A stretch of DNA of 64,000 nt from Brienomyrus brachyistius (GCF_023856365.1 NC_064551.1:2501-66500); one strand, 5' to 3'. Positions 51,026 through 62,986 are shown, numbered from the stretch's first letter. Notes: a model not told the origin generated them from the letters alone. Numbers and translations: made by a program.

Positions 51026-51235
51026 TGGGGCGGTTCAAGTCTCCGCCTGGGTCACATGTGTGCGGAGTTTGCATGTTCTGCCCATGTCGTCGTGGGGTTT
51101 CCTCGTGCAAGAAGTAACTTACATGCTGAGGCCTGATTGGAGTTACTAAATTGCCCATAGGTGATTGGTTTGTGAGTGTGCCCTGCGATGGGCTGCCCGC
51201 CCCCCCCCCACCCCCATCCTGGGTTGTTGAGAATA
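51026..51235 (+). mobile_element. GGAT-tailed SINE, truncated at both ends
   Basis: Starts within the B box (GGTTCAAGTCTCCGCCTGGG), retains GGAGTTTGCATGTTCTGCCC, and ends at CCATCCTGGGTTGTT. It lies between the two fos genes. Confidence 0.75.
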
Positions 51236-51336
51236 AATTAGAGAAATCTTGTAACTTCACCGGGTTTTCAAGCCATGTCATGTTATAACGTAGTATGTTG
51301 AAGTTCATCTTTTAGTTAGTTACGAGGATGAGGACG

Positions 51337-51557
51337 AGGATGTACCATATATAGCAGGGGTGTCAAACTCCAGTTCTGGAGGGCCAGAGCCCTGCACATT
51401 TTTGGGTTTGCCTTCATTTAACACACTGACCCATGGCTCCTTGTGTTAATAATCACACAGCACTTGAGTTGAATCATTTGTGGTGGAACAGGGATAGAAC
51501 TAAGCTACACAGGGCTCTGGCCCCCCAGGACTCAAGCTTGACACCCCTGATATATGG
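51337..51557 (+). promoter_or_regulatory. Split serum response element of fos copy 2
   Basis: Left of the MITE the sequence is GAGGATGTA then CCATATATAG; right of it is ATATATGGTA. Removing the MITE and one target copy restores AGGATGT, A, CCATATATGG: an ETS site one base from a perfect CArG box, the arrangement of the FOS serum response element. It lies about 0.84 kb upstream of the copy 2 start codon (about 0.63 kb without the MITE). The surviving left half-site has one mismatch to CC(A/T)6GG. Confidence 0.7.
51355..51549. mobile_element. hAT MITE inserted in a CArG box upstream of fos copy 2
   Basis: Starts CAGGGGTGTCAAACTC and ends GCTTGACACCCCTG, a typical hAT terminal inverted repeat; inner parts (CTCCAGTTCTGGAGGGCC; GGCTCTGGCCCCCCAGGACT) extend the symmetry. 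The 8-bp target duplication is ATATATAG (51347-51354) and ATATATGG (51550-51557), one mismatch. Length is 195 bp, non-coding. Confidence 0.9.
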
Positions 51558-52189
51558 TATGAAGGCCTCTCATGTGATTGATTGGTACACCAAGATAACG
51601 TAAATAATGGTGGCTGTTCTTTTTGCACAGAAAGGCTAGTTTAATACCTGTCAAAAAAATGTTATACAGTTGAAAAAAAAGACTTTATTTTGAATTATTT
51701 TGTATCTCCGAGGTAATCAACACAGTATAATGATACTTGGTTTTGAATTATATGTTTAACGATATTGGTGTTTTTTGGTATACTCAATGGAAATATTGCA
51801 TAATTATTACAATAAGTACTAAACTGAACAAAATCATAATAACATGAGTTGCATTTAATCAAAATCTGATACTGATGGAAAACGGAAAAGGAGGATAGAT
51901 CATTTTCCCAAGGTCATAGCAATAGCTTAATTACACACGTTGTCTGATCTTATCCTCTCACTTGCTTCGGATTCTCCCCTGCAGAGAAATGGTACAGCCT
52001 TGGTCCACAGTTTCATTCATAAAATTTTCGCTCAGTAGAAAAGGGGGAGCTAAAAAACATACTGCACTTACTGGTTTTGTGTAAACCAGCGGAGAAGATC
52101 GCCTCGGCAGTTATAATAACATTTTTATTGGAATCCTGTAATTCTTCGGGCTGTTTATTGTGTGCTGTTTTTTGCGGCTTTATAGAGAA
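51558..52189 (+). promoter_or_regulatory. Proximal promoter and 5-prime UTR region of fos copy 2
   Basis: No canonical TATA box is obvious. CATAAAATTT at about 52017 is the best candidate and would leave a 5-prime UTR near 140 bases. The rest is AT-rich. Confidence 0.35.
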
Positions 52190-54590
52190 ATGTTTCCAAA
52201 CTTTAGCTCCGATTTGGAAACCTCATCATGCCGCAGTACCGCCTTTTCTGCCGGGATCACCTTATCGTACAACCAACAGTCCCCAACTGATTCGTTCTCC
52301 AGCGATTCAGTTTCTCTTGAAGAAAACACGCAGGTATGATTTGATAATAATCATAAGTCGGTTATAAGCAGTGATGATTATGCGTTTTGGATGTCCAGTG
52401 AAATACAATTTAGATTATTTAAATACCATTCTGAAATATAAAAATACAGTTTTGACAGATACGTGTATCTATCTGTCATATATACGTGTGTACTTACATT
52501 TATGTATATACGTAACCCGTTCCTCTGTGTATATTTCATTGTGTGTATGCATTTGTATGTATGTGTATTTGTATATAAACACACGTAACTTACAGCTACA
52601 TATACACACTCACAGTGGATAAATACTTTGTGTTAATATTAATTTTAAAGGCAAGGTTTTATAGTAATTTTTGGCAATATGTTTTCAAAGGAAAAAAACG
52701 ATTTATTTGAAGTTAATATAATAAAATATGATTTAATTGATTACTCTTATAAAGACTTTAAACAGCTATAAAGAAAAACGTACAGCTACCAAGAGACGTG
52801 AAGAATGAGACTCGTGCATGCAATGTCATCTGTAAATATGGCTGTTTGTTTATTTCAGAAAAATCGACTCCAACATTTTACGTCATGGTGCATGTCAGCA
52901 CCAATTATATTGATGAGCGTATTGGAAAAACTACATATGAATAAAATATATATTGCTGTCACAGAAATTACAACTATATAGTCAGTTGTTTGCACACATT
53001 TCAGGTGGCATATTTTACAGTTTTTTCAATTGTTTGAGACATTTAAAGCTATTACCAGGAAGTGCTATATCATCTGGGGTCTAATTTTTCACTATTTCAC
53101 TATTGTTTCTGCCCAGTCTAATTTATAATTCCCAATCTGTGTGTTGTAAAGTACTAATGTACCCCTTTTTGCAGGAGCTCTGTACAGAAACAGTTACTGC
53201 CTTGGTTCCAACTGTGACTGCAATCTCAGTTGCTCCAGAGTTGCAGTGGTTGCTCCAGCCCACCACACTCTCACCTTCCCCTAGTTCCCCTGTTAGACCT
53301 CAGAACTCCATCCAGGCGACTCCTAAAACAGGCAGGAGCAAGGGACAAACCACCAGAAAATGGGGGGAAACACAGGAGGTAATGTTGTGTACTATATAAG
53401 AAATAATGCAAATTAAATACACATCAGTCCTGGAAAAGACAGAATAAACAGTGACAATGAAAACTATATGCTTCAAAATGCATGAGATATTGCCAGTAGT
53501 GCAGTATTTTTGCAGTTCATTGGCTGTACGCTCTGCTCTATCACATTTGTATTCAACTCATGAAGAGGGCAACAACAGTCTATATTTAGACGCACTGCAG
53601 CCAAGGATACCTTCACTAGTCTTCCCAAAGTATGAATTTTACGGCAGAGTATTTCAAGATGGAATGGCGGGATCCTTCTGTGTAATCATTTAGACAATTT
53701 TCCTGCATGAAATAGCTTTCTCCAGAAGAGGAGGAGAAAAAGAGGATCAGGAGGGAAAGGAATAAAGTGGCTGCAGCAAAATGCCGCGACAGGAGAAGGG
53801 AGCTCACCAGCAGCCTTCAAGCTGTAAGTAGCTTGTCTTGTAGCTCTGAAAGCTAAGAAATACACCATTTATGCTTACCTGCCTGTTGTCAAAATTCATC
53901 TGTGTTCCCCTGGGATCATATCTGCAGGAAACAGAAAAGCTTGAGGATGATATGGCAGCTCTGCAGGATGAAATAGCCAGTCTTCTGAGTGAGAAGGAAC
54001 AGCTGGAACTCATTCTAGCTGCCCATAAGCCAACATGTAAAATTGTAGAAAACCTGGAGTTCATGTTCCAAGAGTCCATCGGATCCCCCCACTCTTCTCC
54101 AGAGATGCCAAGGCCACCTGATGGCATTGCTTCTGAGGCTGATTGTCTCCACGACATGGACAGTCCCAGCTTCCCAACCAGTGCTATCTCTGGAAACTTG
54201 AACATCTTACTATGCTCCAGTACTAGGGACAATATCAATGAGCTGGAAAACACCTTGGGACTGAAGGAGGAACCCTTTGATGATGTGATCAGTGAGATGG
54301 ACAAGGTCTCTCTGGATACAACTCGGTCAGTGCCAGATATTGACCTGAGTTCTTCTCTTGGGGTTATGGACTGGGAGACTCTCTATAAGTCTGTTTCCAG
54401 TGACAATGATCCGTTGAGTACTCCAGTTGTGACAGTCACCCCAGGCTGTTCTAGTTTCCTGTCCGCATTTACATTCACCCCTCCAGAGTTTGATTCCTTA
54501 GTTAACGGGGACGAAAATCATAAAGTTGGATTGGCCAAGGCAGGTTTAGCCATAGATGTTCTGAATTCTCCTACTGTACTTGCATTGTAA
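52190..54590 (+). CDS. fos: FOS paralogue, copy 2, intact frame
   Basis: Four exons with FOS phases: 52190-52333 (48 codons, [13 protein letters not shown]...LSY...PTDSFSS, aligning with the human amino end), 53175-53378 (68 codons; [20 protein letters not shown]), 53716-53823 (108 bp; [18 protein letters not shown]) and 53928-54590. Donors are GTATGA, GTAATG and GTAAGT. The product is 372 residues: basic region, zipper ([16 protein letters not shown]), [33 protein letters not shown], and the family end SPTVLAL. Oddities: Asp replaces the usual Asn after KCR in the basic region; FTPP replaces FTYP; the Ser-rich NEPSSDSL tail is lost. It has the human orientation relative to TMED10 (divergent). 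AATAAA at 54974 is a likely polyadenylation signal. Confidence 0.95.
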
Positions 54591-55149
54591 CTGATTGCAA
54601 CAGTTACAACCTACTGAGCTTAGAGCTCAGGGTCTGATCTCATGCCATGTGTTATGTTCAGACACATGGTTGTACTTATTAGCATGGGTATTCATTTACC
54701 AAAGATAGATGTTGCCTATGATATAGTAATAAAAGCATGCAGAAAGGTTCCATAACATTTTAAAAAACAGTATATTTTTTCAGTTCGTTATAGAGTGCTA
54801 GATATTTTAATATACAGCGAAAGCAGACAAAGTGCTATTTGTTTGTAAATAGCAATTATGTTATATGAAATGGAATATAGTATGTGAGAAGATATTTTTA
54901 TTATCTGTACTTCCATGGATCGGTTTTCTGTGCGATATTATATTCTGTTAAATAGCTTCGAGTTTTCCATAAAAATAAATAATCGTGCAACAGAATTTAC
55001 CAACAAGTATTTTGTTATTATTTTATAATGAAGGATTTGACTTGTCAGATGTAAAAAAAGATAAGCATTGAATGCTTAATTCTACCACTAAACAAATTTC
55101 ATGTCATTGAAAATTTTTGTAAAAATATTCTTCAGTGTCTAGTGTAAAA

Positions 55150-55278
<129 letters not shown>

Positions 55279-55790
55279 ATAAGAAATTGATTTATAGACA
55301 ATTTATCCGATAGTACTTACTTATAATTTCTAAATAAAAACATATTTACAAATATTCATTGAATCTCCTATACAGTTTGTATTTAAATGAAACTTTATTA
55401 TGGCATCAAGACATTTTTAACCGATTTAGTCTTCTATGTGTACTGTGTACACCTAACCCTAACCCTTCTATGTGTACTGAAACCAATAATTAACAAGCCA
55501 ATAATTAAACGCCAGACCATTCTTTGTAGACTGTCTGCTTGGGGGAAGCTTATTATATACACATAATTGCAAAATCCAGATACATTATAGATTTACTGAC
55601 AGTTAAATGATGTGCAATTAGTGTTGTATTGTTTTGTGTTTGGGGTGTTTCAATTGGATGTACTTAAATAGTAGGAATGGGAAAATAATAAATACGAATT
55701 TCACAAAGGGTTCCATATGGTGTGCACATCTTTGTTCGGGACAATGACAAACACCATATTTACAGTATCTGCATACCTCAAAGATGAATA

Positions 55791-55950
55791 TATGTAATCA
55801 GGGGCGCCGCTAGCAATTTTGGGCCCTATGACAAAATATGAGGTTGGGCCCCCCTACCACACCCATTCAGATCTCTGGGGGCCCCTAAAGGGCGTGGGCC
55901 CTTAGAATTGTCCCAACTTTCCCCCCCTTAGCGGCGCCCCTGTATGTAAT
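55791..55950. mobile_element. hAT MITE with perfect 8-bp target duplication
   Basis: The element occupies 55799-55942. Ends are CAGGGGCGCCGCTAGC and TTAGCGGCGCCCCTG (14 of 15 inverted). The target duplication TATGTAAT is exact at 55791-55798 and 55943-55950. The short interior is GGGCCC-rich. Perfect duplication suggests recent insertion. Confidence 0.93.
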
Positions 55951-56096
55951 TTTAATTTTAACCACTTGATTATAAATTTATTATAGAATCATTTACAATT
56001 ACTGTGACGTGCATGATATGTATTAACATTAGTTGTAGCACATAATGGATCCATCAAGATGAAATAATATGTCACACGTAATAGGTACAAATCCAG

Positions 56097-56303
56097 GGTT
56101 GCTGTCATGCATCTGGAGTAACGCTCACGCAAGAACTCGTACGGCAAATCCATATTATTCTATTATAAACCTAAAATTAGCTACATTAAAAGTGCTGAGG
56201 TAGTTTGCAAATCCAAACATTTACAAGGTAATAAAACTGCTACATGTGCATGCGTGTGCAAACTTGCCTCGAATTGAAAATCTCATGCCAGCCAGCTGAA
56301 CAG
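56097..56303. repeat. Dispersed repeat, second copy of 22396-22600
   Basis: Same order of blocks as at 22.4 kb: AATCCATATTATTCTATTAT, AAACCTAAAATTAGCTACAT, TAGTTTGCAAATCC, GAAAATCTCATGCCAGCCAG. Family unknown. Confidence 0.6.
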
Positions 56304-56539
56304 AAAAGGCACCCCCGTAAATCTTCGTTCATATTTACTAGTACTAGGCTAAAGGATTTCTTCTGAAAAGAATGTACTCGTTGTGTTATGTGCCTTTGCA
56401 TCGAGTTTTATCCTTCATGCTGTGACACTATTAGACATTATTAGGCAGCGTTTCAATCATACTTGTTAAACAATTAAACCCACAGACAAACTTCATTTAG
56501 AGCCGGGTCATTTGAATGCCAAGCGCAGGGAACAAACAC

Positions 56540-56780
56540 AATCGCGTCACGGTCCTTTAGCATTCCGTGTGTGGACAGAGCTTGCGTGCGCGTTCGTTTC
56601 ACTTCCGTGACCATATTTGGCGGGTCGAAACCTTACGCTCTGCCGTCACAAGCGAGTTCGCGAAGGCTCGATCCGGCAGAAAGCGGAGGAGATCGTGTGT
56701 TATGTTTTGTTTCCTTGGAGATCCGCCGCATCGCGTTTCTCGCGGCATCTTAGGTTTCCCGGAAGAGTTTAGTAATGGAC
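56540..56780 (+). promoter_or_regulatory. Orphan CpG-rich promoter-like island
   Basis: Dense CpG compared with the surrounding AT-rich DNA, an E2F-type TTTGGCGGG at 56616-56624, an ETS-type ACTTCCG at 56601-56607, and GCGTGCGCG at 56584. ATGTTTTGTTTCCTTGG at 56702 opens a frame that runs into a T-run and does not resemble a known protein. It may be the promoter of a rightward gene whose coding exons I could not identify (JDP2 and BATF are the human neighbours) or an old retroelement promoter. Confidence 0.4.
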
Positions 56781-58160
56781 GTATTGTGTTTTTTTTTGTT
56801 TTTTGTTTTTTTTACGGGAATCGAGCTATTAGGGAATCTTTGTGTGTACTGGAATCTGTCAATTTGCCATTTCGTGAAAAAAACAAGTCTGTTTTTCCTG
56901 AAACCACCAAAACTTATTTGTTGCCATATTTAGATATAACTATGAAACGAAACTAGACTGTTTCATAACAAGGACATACCGAGTGGGCACCGCATTAGGT
57001 AGACCTGCACATTAACGTAAACGCCATCTCGGAACAACAAACGGCATGATTGAAACTCAATAAATAAACTTACAAGACAATGTTAGGAAACTGTTACCGT
57101 TTGACTCCAGAATGTGCATGGGTAAGACACATATAAGTGATTTTGAATGTAATGTGTGCTTTTCAGAGAAAGACACCCTCTTGAGGTTTTACACACTACA
57201 GTGTGTAGAGTTTACAGAGAAATATCTGGAAACACATTGTGAATGAGATAGAAAAGCGAATAATGACCAAGACTACTAAACAACACTTTTGATGTGCAGA
57301 AAGACATCTCACATTATTAAGGGAGGAAGTACATGAGGTACAGCAGAAGATGTCAATGCTGTTTCTCTCCTATCTGCTAAGAACATGTATGTGAGGTTAC
57401 AGCAGGCACATGATCAACAAGACTGGATGGAAAAACATTGGTCTGACAGATATTCATGTCTGTTGGAACATGCTGATGGCCAAAAATTTTCATCAATTTT
57501 ATAAATTGATTCATTCTGCCTAGTGTCAAAGGTACAGACTGCTGATGGTATAATGATGGTGTGGGATGTTTGTGGGATGTTTTCTTGACTAGATTAGGCA
57601 CCTTAATACCAAATCATCATCATTTGAATTCTGCAGCATACAGGGGTTGGACAATGAAATTACAACACTGGCCAAAATAGTGTTTGAGGTTTCATGCCTA
57701 TAAATGCGCAGCCAAATGGCCAATCTTCACTGATTGTACAGAATATCAGTAAGAGCAGATTATGAAGGTTAAATTAACAGAGCAGTAGCTGCTCATAAAA
57801 TAGACACTCCTCACTTAACATGCTGTAAAAGCTCATTCCACCATCAGGCAGTAGGGAGGGACAAGGTGAACTTACCGGGTCAGAATCATGCAAAGGGGTA
57901 ACAAGCAGGGATACAGTTCCATTTAAGCGCGAGGTCCGGTTAGTATCTAGCCTTAAAAGTAGGAAGAGTGTGGAACCAGGTCAGGCTAAATGAGGTCAAG
58001 AATGTGAGGAAGTCAGTAGCTGGGGGTTTATCAAGGTGAATGTTCAAGTTCCTGAGGATGACAAGTGGCCAGAGACAAGGAATCCGGGAGAAATAGGAGT
58101 TGGCAGATAGTACACTATTGCTGGCAAGGAGCTTCTGTTCACGGCCACAATCTACCCTTT
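56781..58160. other. Mostly unassigned; Tc1-like end at 57640
   Basis: TACAGGGGTTGGACAATGAAA at 57640 matches a common fish Tc1/mariner terminus followed by about 200 bp of the element; the other end is not seen. No gene recognised in the remainder. Confidence 0.35.
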
Positions 58161-58164
58161 TATA

Positions 58165-58300
58165 CTTCCCATGGGATTAAAAGGATGTGCCTCAGTGGGT
58201 GAAGTCTGTGATTAGAACATTGTTGGTTCAAGCCCTGGCCTCTGCAGAATAGTCGCATACTTGGGGGGCCCTTAAGCAAGGCCCTTAATGTCCCGAAAAT
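58165..58300 (+). mobile_element. tRNA-derived SINE with fish core
   Basis: TGCCTCAGTGGGTGAAGTCT is A-box-like, TTGGTTCAAGCCCTGG contains a B box, and GGCCCTTAAGCAAGGCCCTT is the common fish SINE core. Followed by unique AT-rich DNA. Confidence 0.6.
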
Positions 58301-58703
58301 GCTCCAAGGGTGGTGAATAATAGCCTGATCCTGGATTTAGATACCAAGCTTCCTTCTGATCTGCTTATATACAGTAGTTCCCCCATATCTGTGGTTTACG
58401 ACAGTCTGAAAAAAACCTTTGTGAAATGTGTAACTGTTTTTATTGTTTCTTCGTCCTTTGAGGGGTATAAAAAGCATGGTTTTCATTGCTTAGTCATCCC
58501 TTGATATATTTTTTCATTGCTCTCCCATCTCTTGAGAATTAAACTAAAATATCAGAATCCCTTTCATTTGGTTGAGAGAGTACAGTACTGTATAATAGTT
58601 CTGTCACGATACCAAAATTTAAAACTTTGCAATACCAAGAAAAGTATTGAAATTTCGTACCATTTTCGATACTCAAGACAGTAGGCCTGTATAATGTAAA
58701 TCC

Positions 58704-58742
58704 ATCCATTTTCCAAACCGCTTATCCTACTGGGTCGCGGGG
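58704..58742 (-). mobile_element. 3-prime stub of the GGAT-tailed SINE
   Basis: ATCCATCCATTTTCCAAACC then GCTTATCCTACTGGGTCGCG, only the last ~40 bp of the element, consistent with strong 5-prime truncation. Confidence 0.8.
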
Positions 58743-59557
58743 ATAATTAATAGAATAAATTTTCAAGTGTAGTTTTGTCTGCAATAAAAAACTTTACAAT
58801 CTTTTGTGAACTCATGTCACTATATAAAAAAATATTTGCACTGCATTGTCAGTCAAAGCAGAATAATATTATGTAAAGTAGTAGCCACTGTATTCAAGCG
58901 GTAATCGTGTTTAGGAATATTCACAAGGAGTAAATTAAACAGTATTAAATGAGATTTTACTTTATATTATTATTACGATGTACAATAGAGCAGATATGCA
59001 TTACCTTTATCCTGGATCTCAACGCACAAACACGTGTAACAATTGCAAAAAAGTTTGTATCCAAATGATCAGCACCAACACGACCTCACAAAATCATCTG
59101 GAGGCAAACATAACCCACAGGTAAAAATAATTGCAGACTGTTGTCTTAATGTGGAAGTGTTTAATTAACCGATTACAAAAAATGTTTCAACCAATGGAAA
59201 AAATGCATGCCACGTCTCAACGTCTCAACCGTAACAGGCTCATACATATTAATATTTAATTAATTAAGAAATAAGATACCTATCCCTCAAATCACACCTG
59301 CATTTAAACGTTTAGCTAAATTTGCAGTGTTTGCCCCCCCTTTGTATTTGTAACTTCTGCGGTCCTGCGGTATACCATCTTCACCTGGCACCAATCCACA
59401 GTATTTCCAGATGCCATTCTAGTCACATTCTTTATCGATGAAGTGCAGCGGTGAAACCTCTCCTGCATCTTCAGTAACACGCTGCGTGAAAGCGTGACGC
59501 AACAGCAGCCTACGACCCTCGGCGGCCAGAGCAAACCTGGAAGTGCAGGCTATAGAA

Positions 59558-59923
59558 TCCATCCATCCATCCATCCATCCATTTTCCAAACCGCTTATCC
59601 TATTGGGTCGCGGGGGGTCCGGAGCCTATCCCGGAAGCAATGGGCACGAGGCTGGGAACAACCCAGGATGGGGGGCCAGCCCATCGCAGGGCACACTCAC
59701 ACACCATTCACTCCCACATGCATTCCTACGGGCAATTTAGCAAGTCCAATTAACCTCAGCATGTTTTTGGACTGTGGGGGGAAACCGGAGTACCCGGAGG
59801 AAACCCCACGACGACATGGGGAGAACATGCAAACTCCACACACATGTGACCCAGGCGGAGATTCGAACCCGGGTCCCAGAGGTGTGAGGCAACAGTGCTA
59901 ACCACTGCACCACCATGCCGCCC
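59558..59923 (-). mobile_element. GGAT-tailed SINE, full length, minus strand
   Basis: On the plus strand starts with five ATCC repeats, CAAACCGCTTATCCTATTGG, and ends with the reversed B box (AGATTCGAACCC) and A box (CCACTGCACCA), then GCCGCCC. It explains the open frames on both strands here. Confidence 0.88.
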
Positions 59924-60981
59924 GCTATAGAATCCATATAATGAAAAATGAGTATTTAAACTGTTTTATACATGAAAGAATCAATACTTTCAGTACTCTC
60001 CATACTTTTGACAACATTACTGTAGTGTTATATTGCGTTAGGTAGACCGAGGCATCGTGAGGGTGGCGGTAGACAGACTCGAGGAGGCACGAACTGACAC
60101 GAAGTTGTTCTGTAATCATGTAATGTCGTCCTTAGAAGGACCGCACTCAATCAACAATGACATGGAGACAACGAATGGCAGGGAAGTTACACTAAAAACG
60201 GTAAGGCATTCACATGGCGGGTAGTTACACAATGGTTAAGATATGCGAGGATCAGGCAAGGGCCAAGCGTGACGACAGTTAACGGCACATGCGACAACCG
60301 GATACACAGCACAACTAGTATTTACATTATGACTGTATTTATATGTTACACACAGGGTTTATTTACAATGGTTCATTCGCATGCTTGCATATTCACTGCT
60401 ACAGTAATATATAGTGTATCTTCCTTTATTATTACTATATTTGTCAATTTTGCCAAATGTGCAGGACATACAGAGGATTAAAATCGCCTTTCTCTTGGAC
60501 CGACGGTTAGTGCACAAACGACAAGGTAACATATGTATCAAAATTAAAATTAAAAACAGTATAAATATAAGAAGATATGCATAACAGTATTACTGTGCAT
60601 AAATAGAGCATGAACAAATGACAAGAAAATGAACTGCTACCTGAGTGTTTAAATATAGCAGAGATAGACAGGCAACAGTGACTGAACAAGGAACACAAGA
60701 CTGAGACACTAATATACATGATTAACAGAGGAGTAAATACAAGGCAGCTATGGCTGCTTAACAGGAGGGCAGGACCAAGAGGTGCCAAGCTTCAGGCGCG
60801 GCTGATTAGAAGTTACGGCCGAGGGAAACATGGAAAGCAGACAAGCTGGAGGGGGCTGGACGTGACAATAACTGTTCACAATACCACACTCTGAACTCGA
60901 CCTCGCTATCACTAACCTGTAGTTATGAGGTTGATGTCTGACCTGAACAAGCTAACACACTGCACTTTACAATACACACAC

Positions 60982-61019
<38 letters not shown>

Positions 61020-61237
61020 CATTACACATTGTATTTGTATAACTGTGTATGTAAGAAATAAAGAATCCTGAATCTTGAATGTCATTATTAAGGACAGAAA
61101 GATAGAGCAATTAGAAAATAGCAGTGCTGAGCACTAGAACTTGTGAATTAACTTGCCAGCCTGCTAGTGGCATTCTAGTCAATGTCAGCAGACATGCTCA
61201 GGCAGTATTTGTAATTCATAACAAGATACTTTTTGAG
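59924..61237. other. Spacer with microsatellite and LINE-like tail
   Basis: (TA)n followed by (TG)n at 60970-61020. AATAAAGAATCCTGAATCTTGAA at 61058 resembles the 3-prime tail of a non-LTR element whose body I did not recognise. No gene seen. Confidence 0.4.
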
Positions 61238-61490
61238 GGTGGCATGGTGGCATGGTGTTTGGAGTTTGTACGCTCTCCCCGTGTTCACGTGGGTTTTTGC
61301 TGGGGGCTCTGGTTTCATCCCCCAGTACAAAAGCATGCGAGATTGGATAATTGGTGAGTCTGAATTGGCCCTGTGTGTGTGTGTGCGTGCGCCCTGCGGT
61401 GTGTTGGCGGCTGCCCAGGGTTGGTTTCCGCCTCTGCCCATTGTTCCCGGGATAGGCTCTAGTCCTCCTGTGACCCCAGTTGGGATTCAG
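61238..61490 (+). mobile_element. Diverged relative of the GGAT-tailed SINE
   Basis: GGCATGGTGGCATGGTG, GGAGTTTGTACGCTCTCCCC, GCGCCCTGCGGTGTGTTGGC and GGGATAGGCTCTAGTCCTCC follow the same plan with a deleted tRNA head, suggesting an older or different subfamily. Confidence 0.65.
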
Positions 61491-61922
61491 CCGTTTCCAA
61501 CAATGTTTGGATACTTTTTGATGTATTTGTGCCCATCTCTGCTGAGGACTGCCATTCGCCATTCCTCCCAGTGGGCTTTCATCCTGGTAATAAGGCCCTG
61601 GCATATATGGTATGTCACTGAAGAACCTGACAGATGGGAACTGCTGCCAGAAGACTTCTGTGTTAATCTGTGTTTATGAGAAAGATTGTAGGTAACATTT
61701 TAAACTTACATACTAATGTATGTATGTGAATCAACACACTTTGTGCTCCCTAAAAGTCTTGGTTGTAAATGACTTAATAAAAGTTTCCACACAATGGCCT
61801 CTCATGTACATTGAATGGCATGTATCTCACTCCTGGAGTCTATTTTTTATTGTTGCGCATCATCAGTCCTGTAAATATTGTTCTTTTCCATGTTTTTATA
61901 ATTGGGTTTCTAATAATTTTTT

Positions 61923-62279
61923 GGGGGCGGCATGGTGGTGCAGTGGTTAGCACTGTCGCCTCACACCTCTGGGACCCGGGTTCGAGTCTCCGCCTGGGTC
62001 ACATGTGTGCGGAGTTTGCATGTTCTCCCCATGTCGTCGTGGGGTTTCCTCCGGGTACTCCGGTTTCCCCCCGCAGTCCAAAAACATGCTGAGGCTAATT
62101 GGAGTTGCTGAATTGCCCATAGGTGTGCATGTGTGAGTGCATGGTGTGTGAGTGTGCCCTGCGATGGGCTGGCCCCCCATCCTGCGTTGTTCCCTGCCTC
62201 GTGCCCATTGATTCCGGGATAGGCTCCGGACCCCCCGCGACCCAATAGGATAAGCGGTTTGGAAAATGGATGGATGGAT
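61923..62279 (+). mobile_element. GGAT-tailed SINE, full length
   Basis: GGCGGCATGGTGGTGCAGTG start, A box, B box GGTTCGAGTCT, GGATAAGCGG and a short GGAT tail. Best-preserved copy together with 42553. Confidence 0.9.
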
Positions 62280-62684
62280 AATTTTTTGTTGTTGTTGATA
62301 ATTCCTGTCTATGATTCAGATGTTTCAAAACCAAGTATTTGATTTTTATGTTTAGGTACATAAATATATCATATTGAGCAAAAATGTTACTTTCTGTTTA
62401 AACATAATTGTATAATTTTATCTGATATTGGATTTATCTAACTAAAATGCTTAAATAACCCTGTTTCAAGAGTGAAAATTTCCATGTAGAGTGCAGCCTA
62501 GGGAGATGTTATCTTTTAACTGAAATCCATAGTGCTGTGTGACAGAGTGACTCTGCCTGAATAAAAGGGCAAGGATTATTCTTGTAGGAATGGGGTTGTA
62601 AAGACCAACTAAACCCATCTTGTGCTGTTTTAAAAGTTTCCGTCTTTGTTTTTCACAGATTCTCTGATACATCAGTATACAGCA
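62280..62684. other. Unassigned spacer
   Basis: AT-rich, no feature recognised. Confidence 0.4.
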
Positions 62685-62686
62685 TA

Positions 62687-62984
62687 CAGCTCTGAAAAGA
62701 ATCAAGAGACCACTCCATATTTTTTAAAAATAGGCATTTTTAAATCATGGTTCTGCTGGCAGAAGGCTGCACTGAGCAGCAAGTTGTTCCTAGGCTCAAA
62801 ATATCTGACAGCAGTGAAATCCTCTAAAGCAATAAAGAAGCCCTTCATTAATGAAGAAGCAAAGAAGAGCCAGACTGGAATTTGCAAAAAAAAAAGTATC
62901 TTTTACAGAGACACAAACCCATAAATTGAGAAATGAGTAAAACTATATTTTTTACTATGGTCTCTTAATTTTTTTCCAGAGCTC
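62687..62984. mobile_element. Mariner-like non-autonomous element
   Basis: CAGCTCTGAAAAGAATCAAG then AGACCA on the left is the inverse of TGGTCTCTTAATTTTTTTCC then AGAGCTC on the right, about 27 bp with few mismatches. TA lies at 62685-62686 and 62985-62986, the expected target duplication. Interior about 240 bp without an intact transposase. Confidence 0.85.
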
Positions 62985-62986
62985 TA

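Noticed and set aside
52077..52367. 96-codon plus-strand frame starting MCKPAEK
   Set aside because: Overlaps fos copy 2 exon 1 in a different frame; exon 1 in the other frame matches FOS and ends at a splice donor.
56567..56956. 129-codon frame in the CpG-rich island
   Set aside because: Runs through a T-rich tract (VFFFVFCFF) and resembles no protein; kept only as a promoter-like region.
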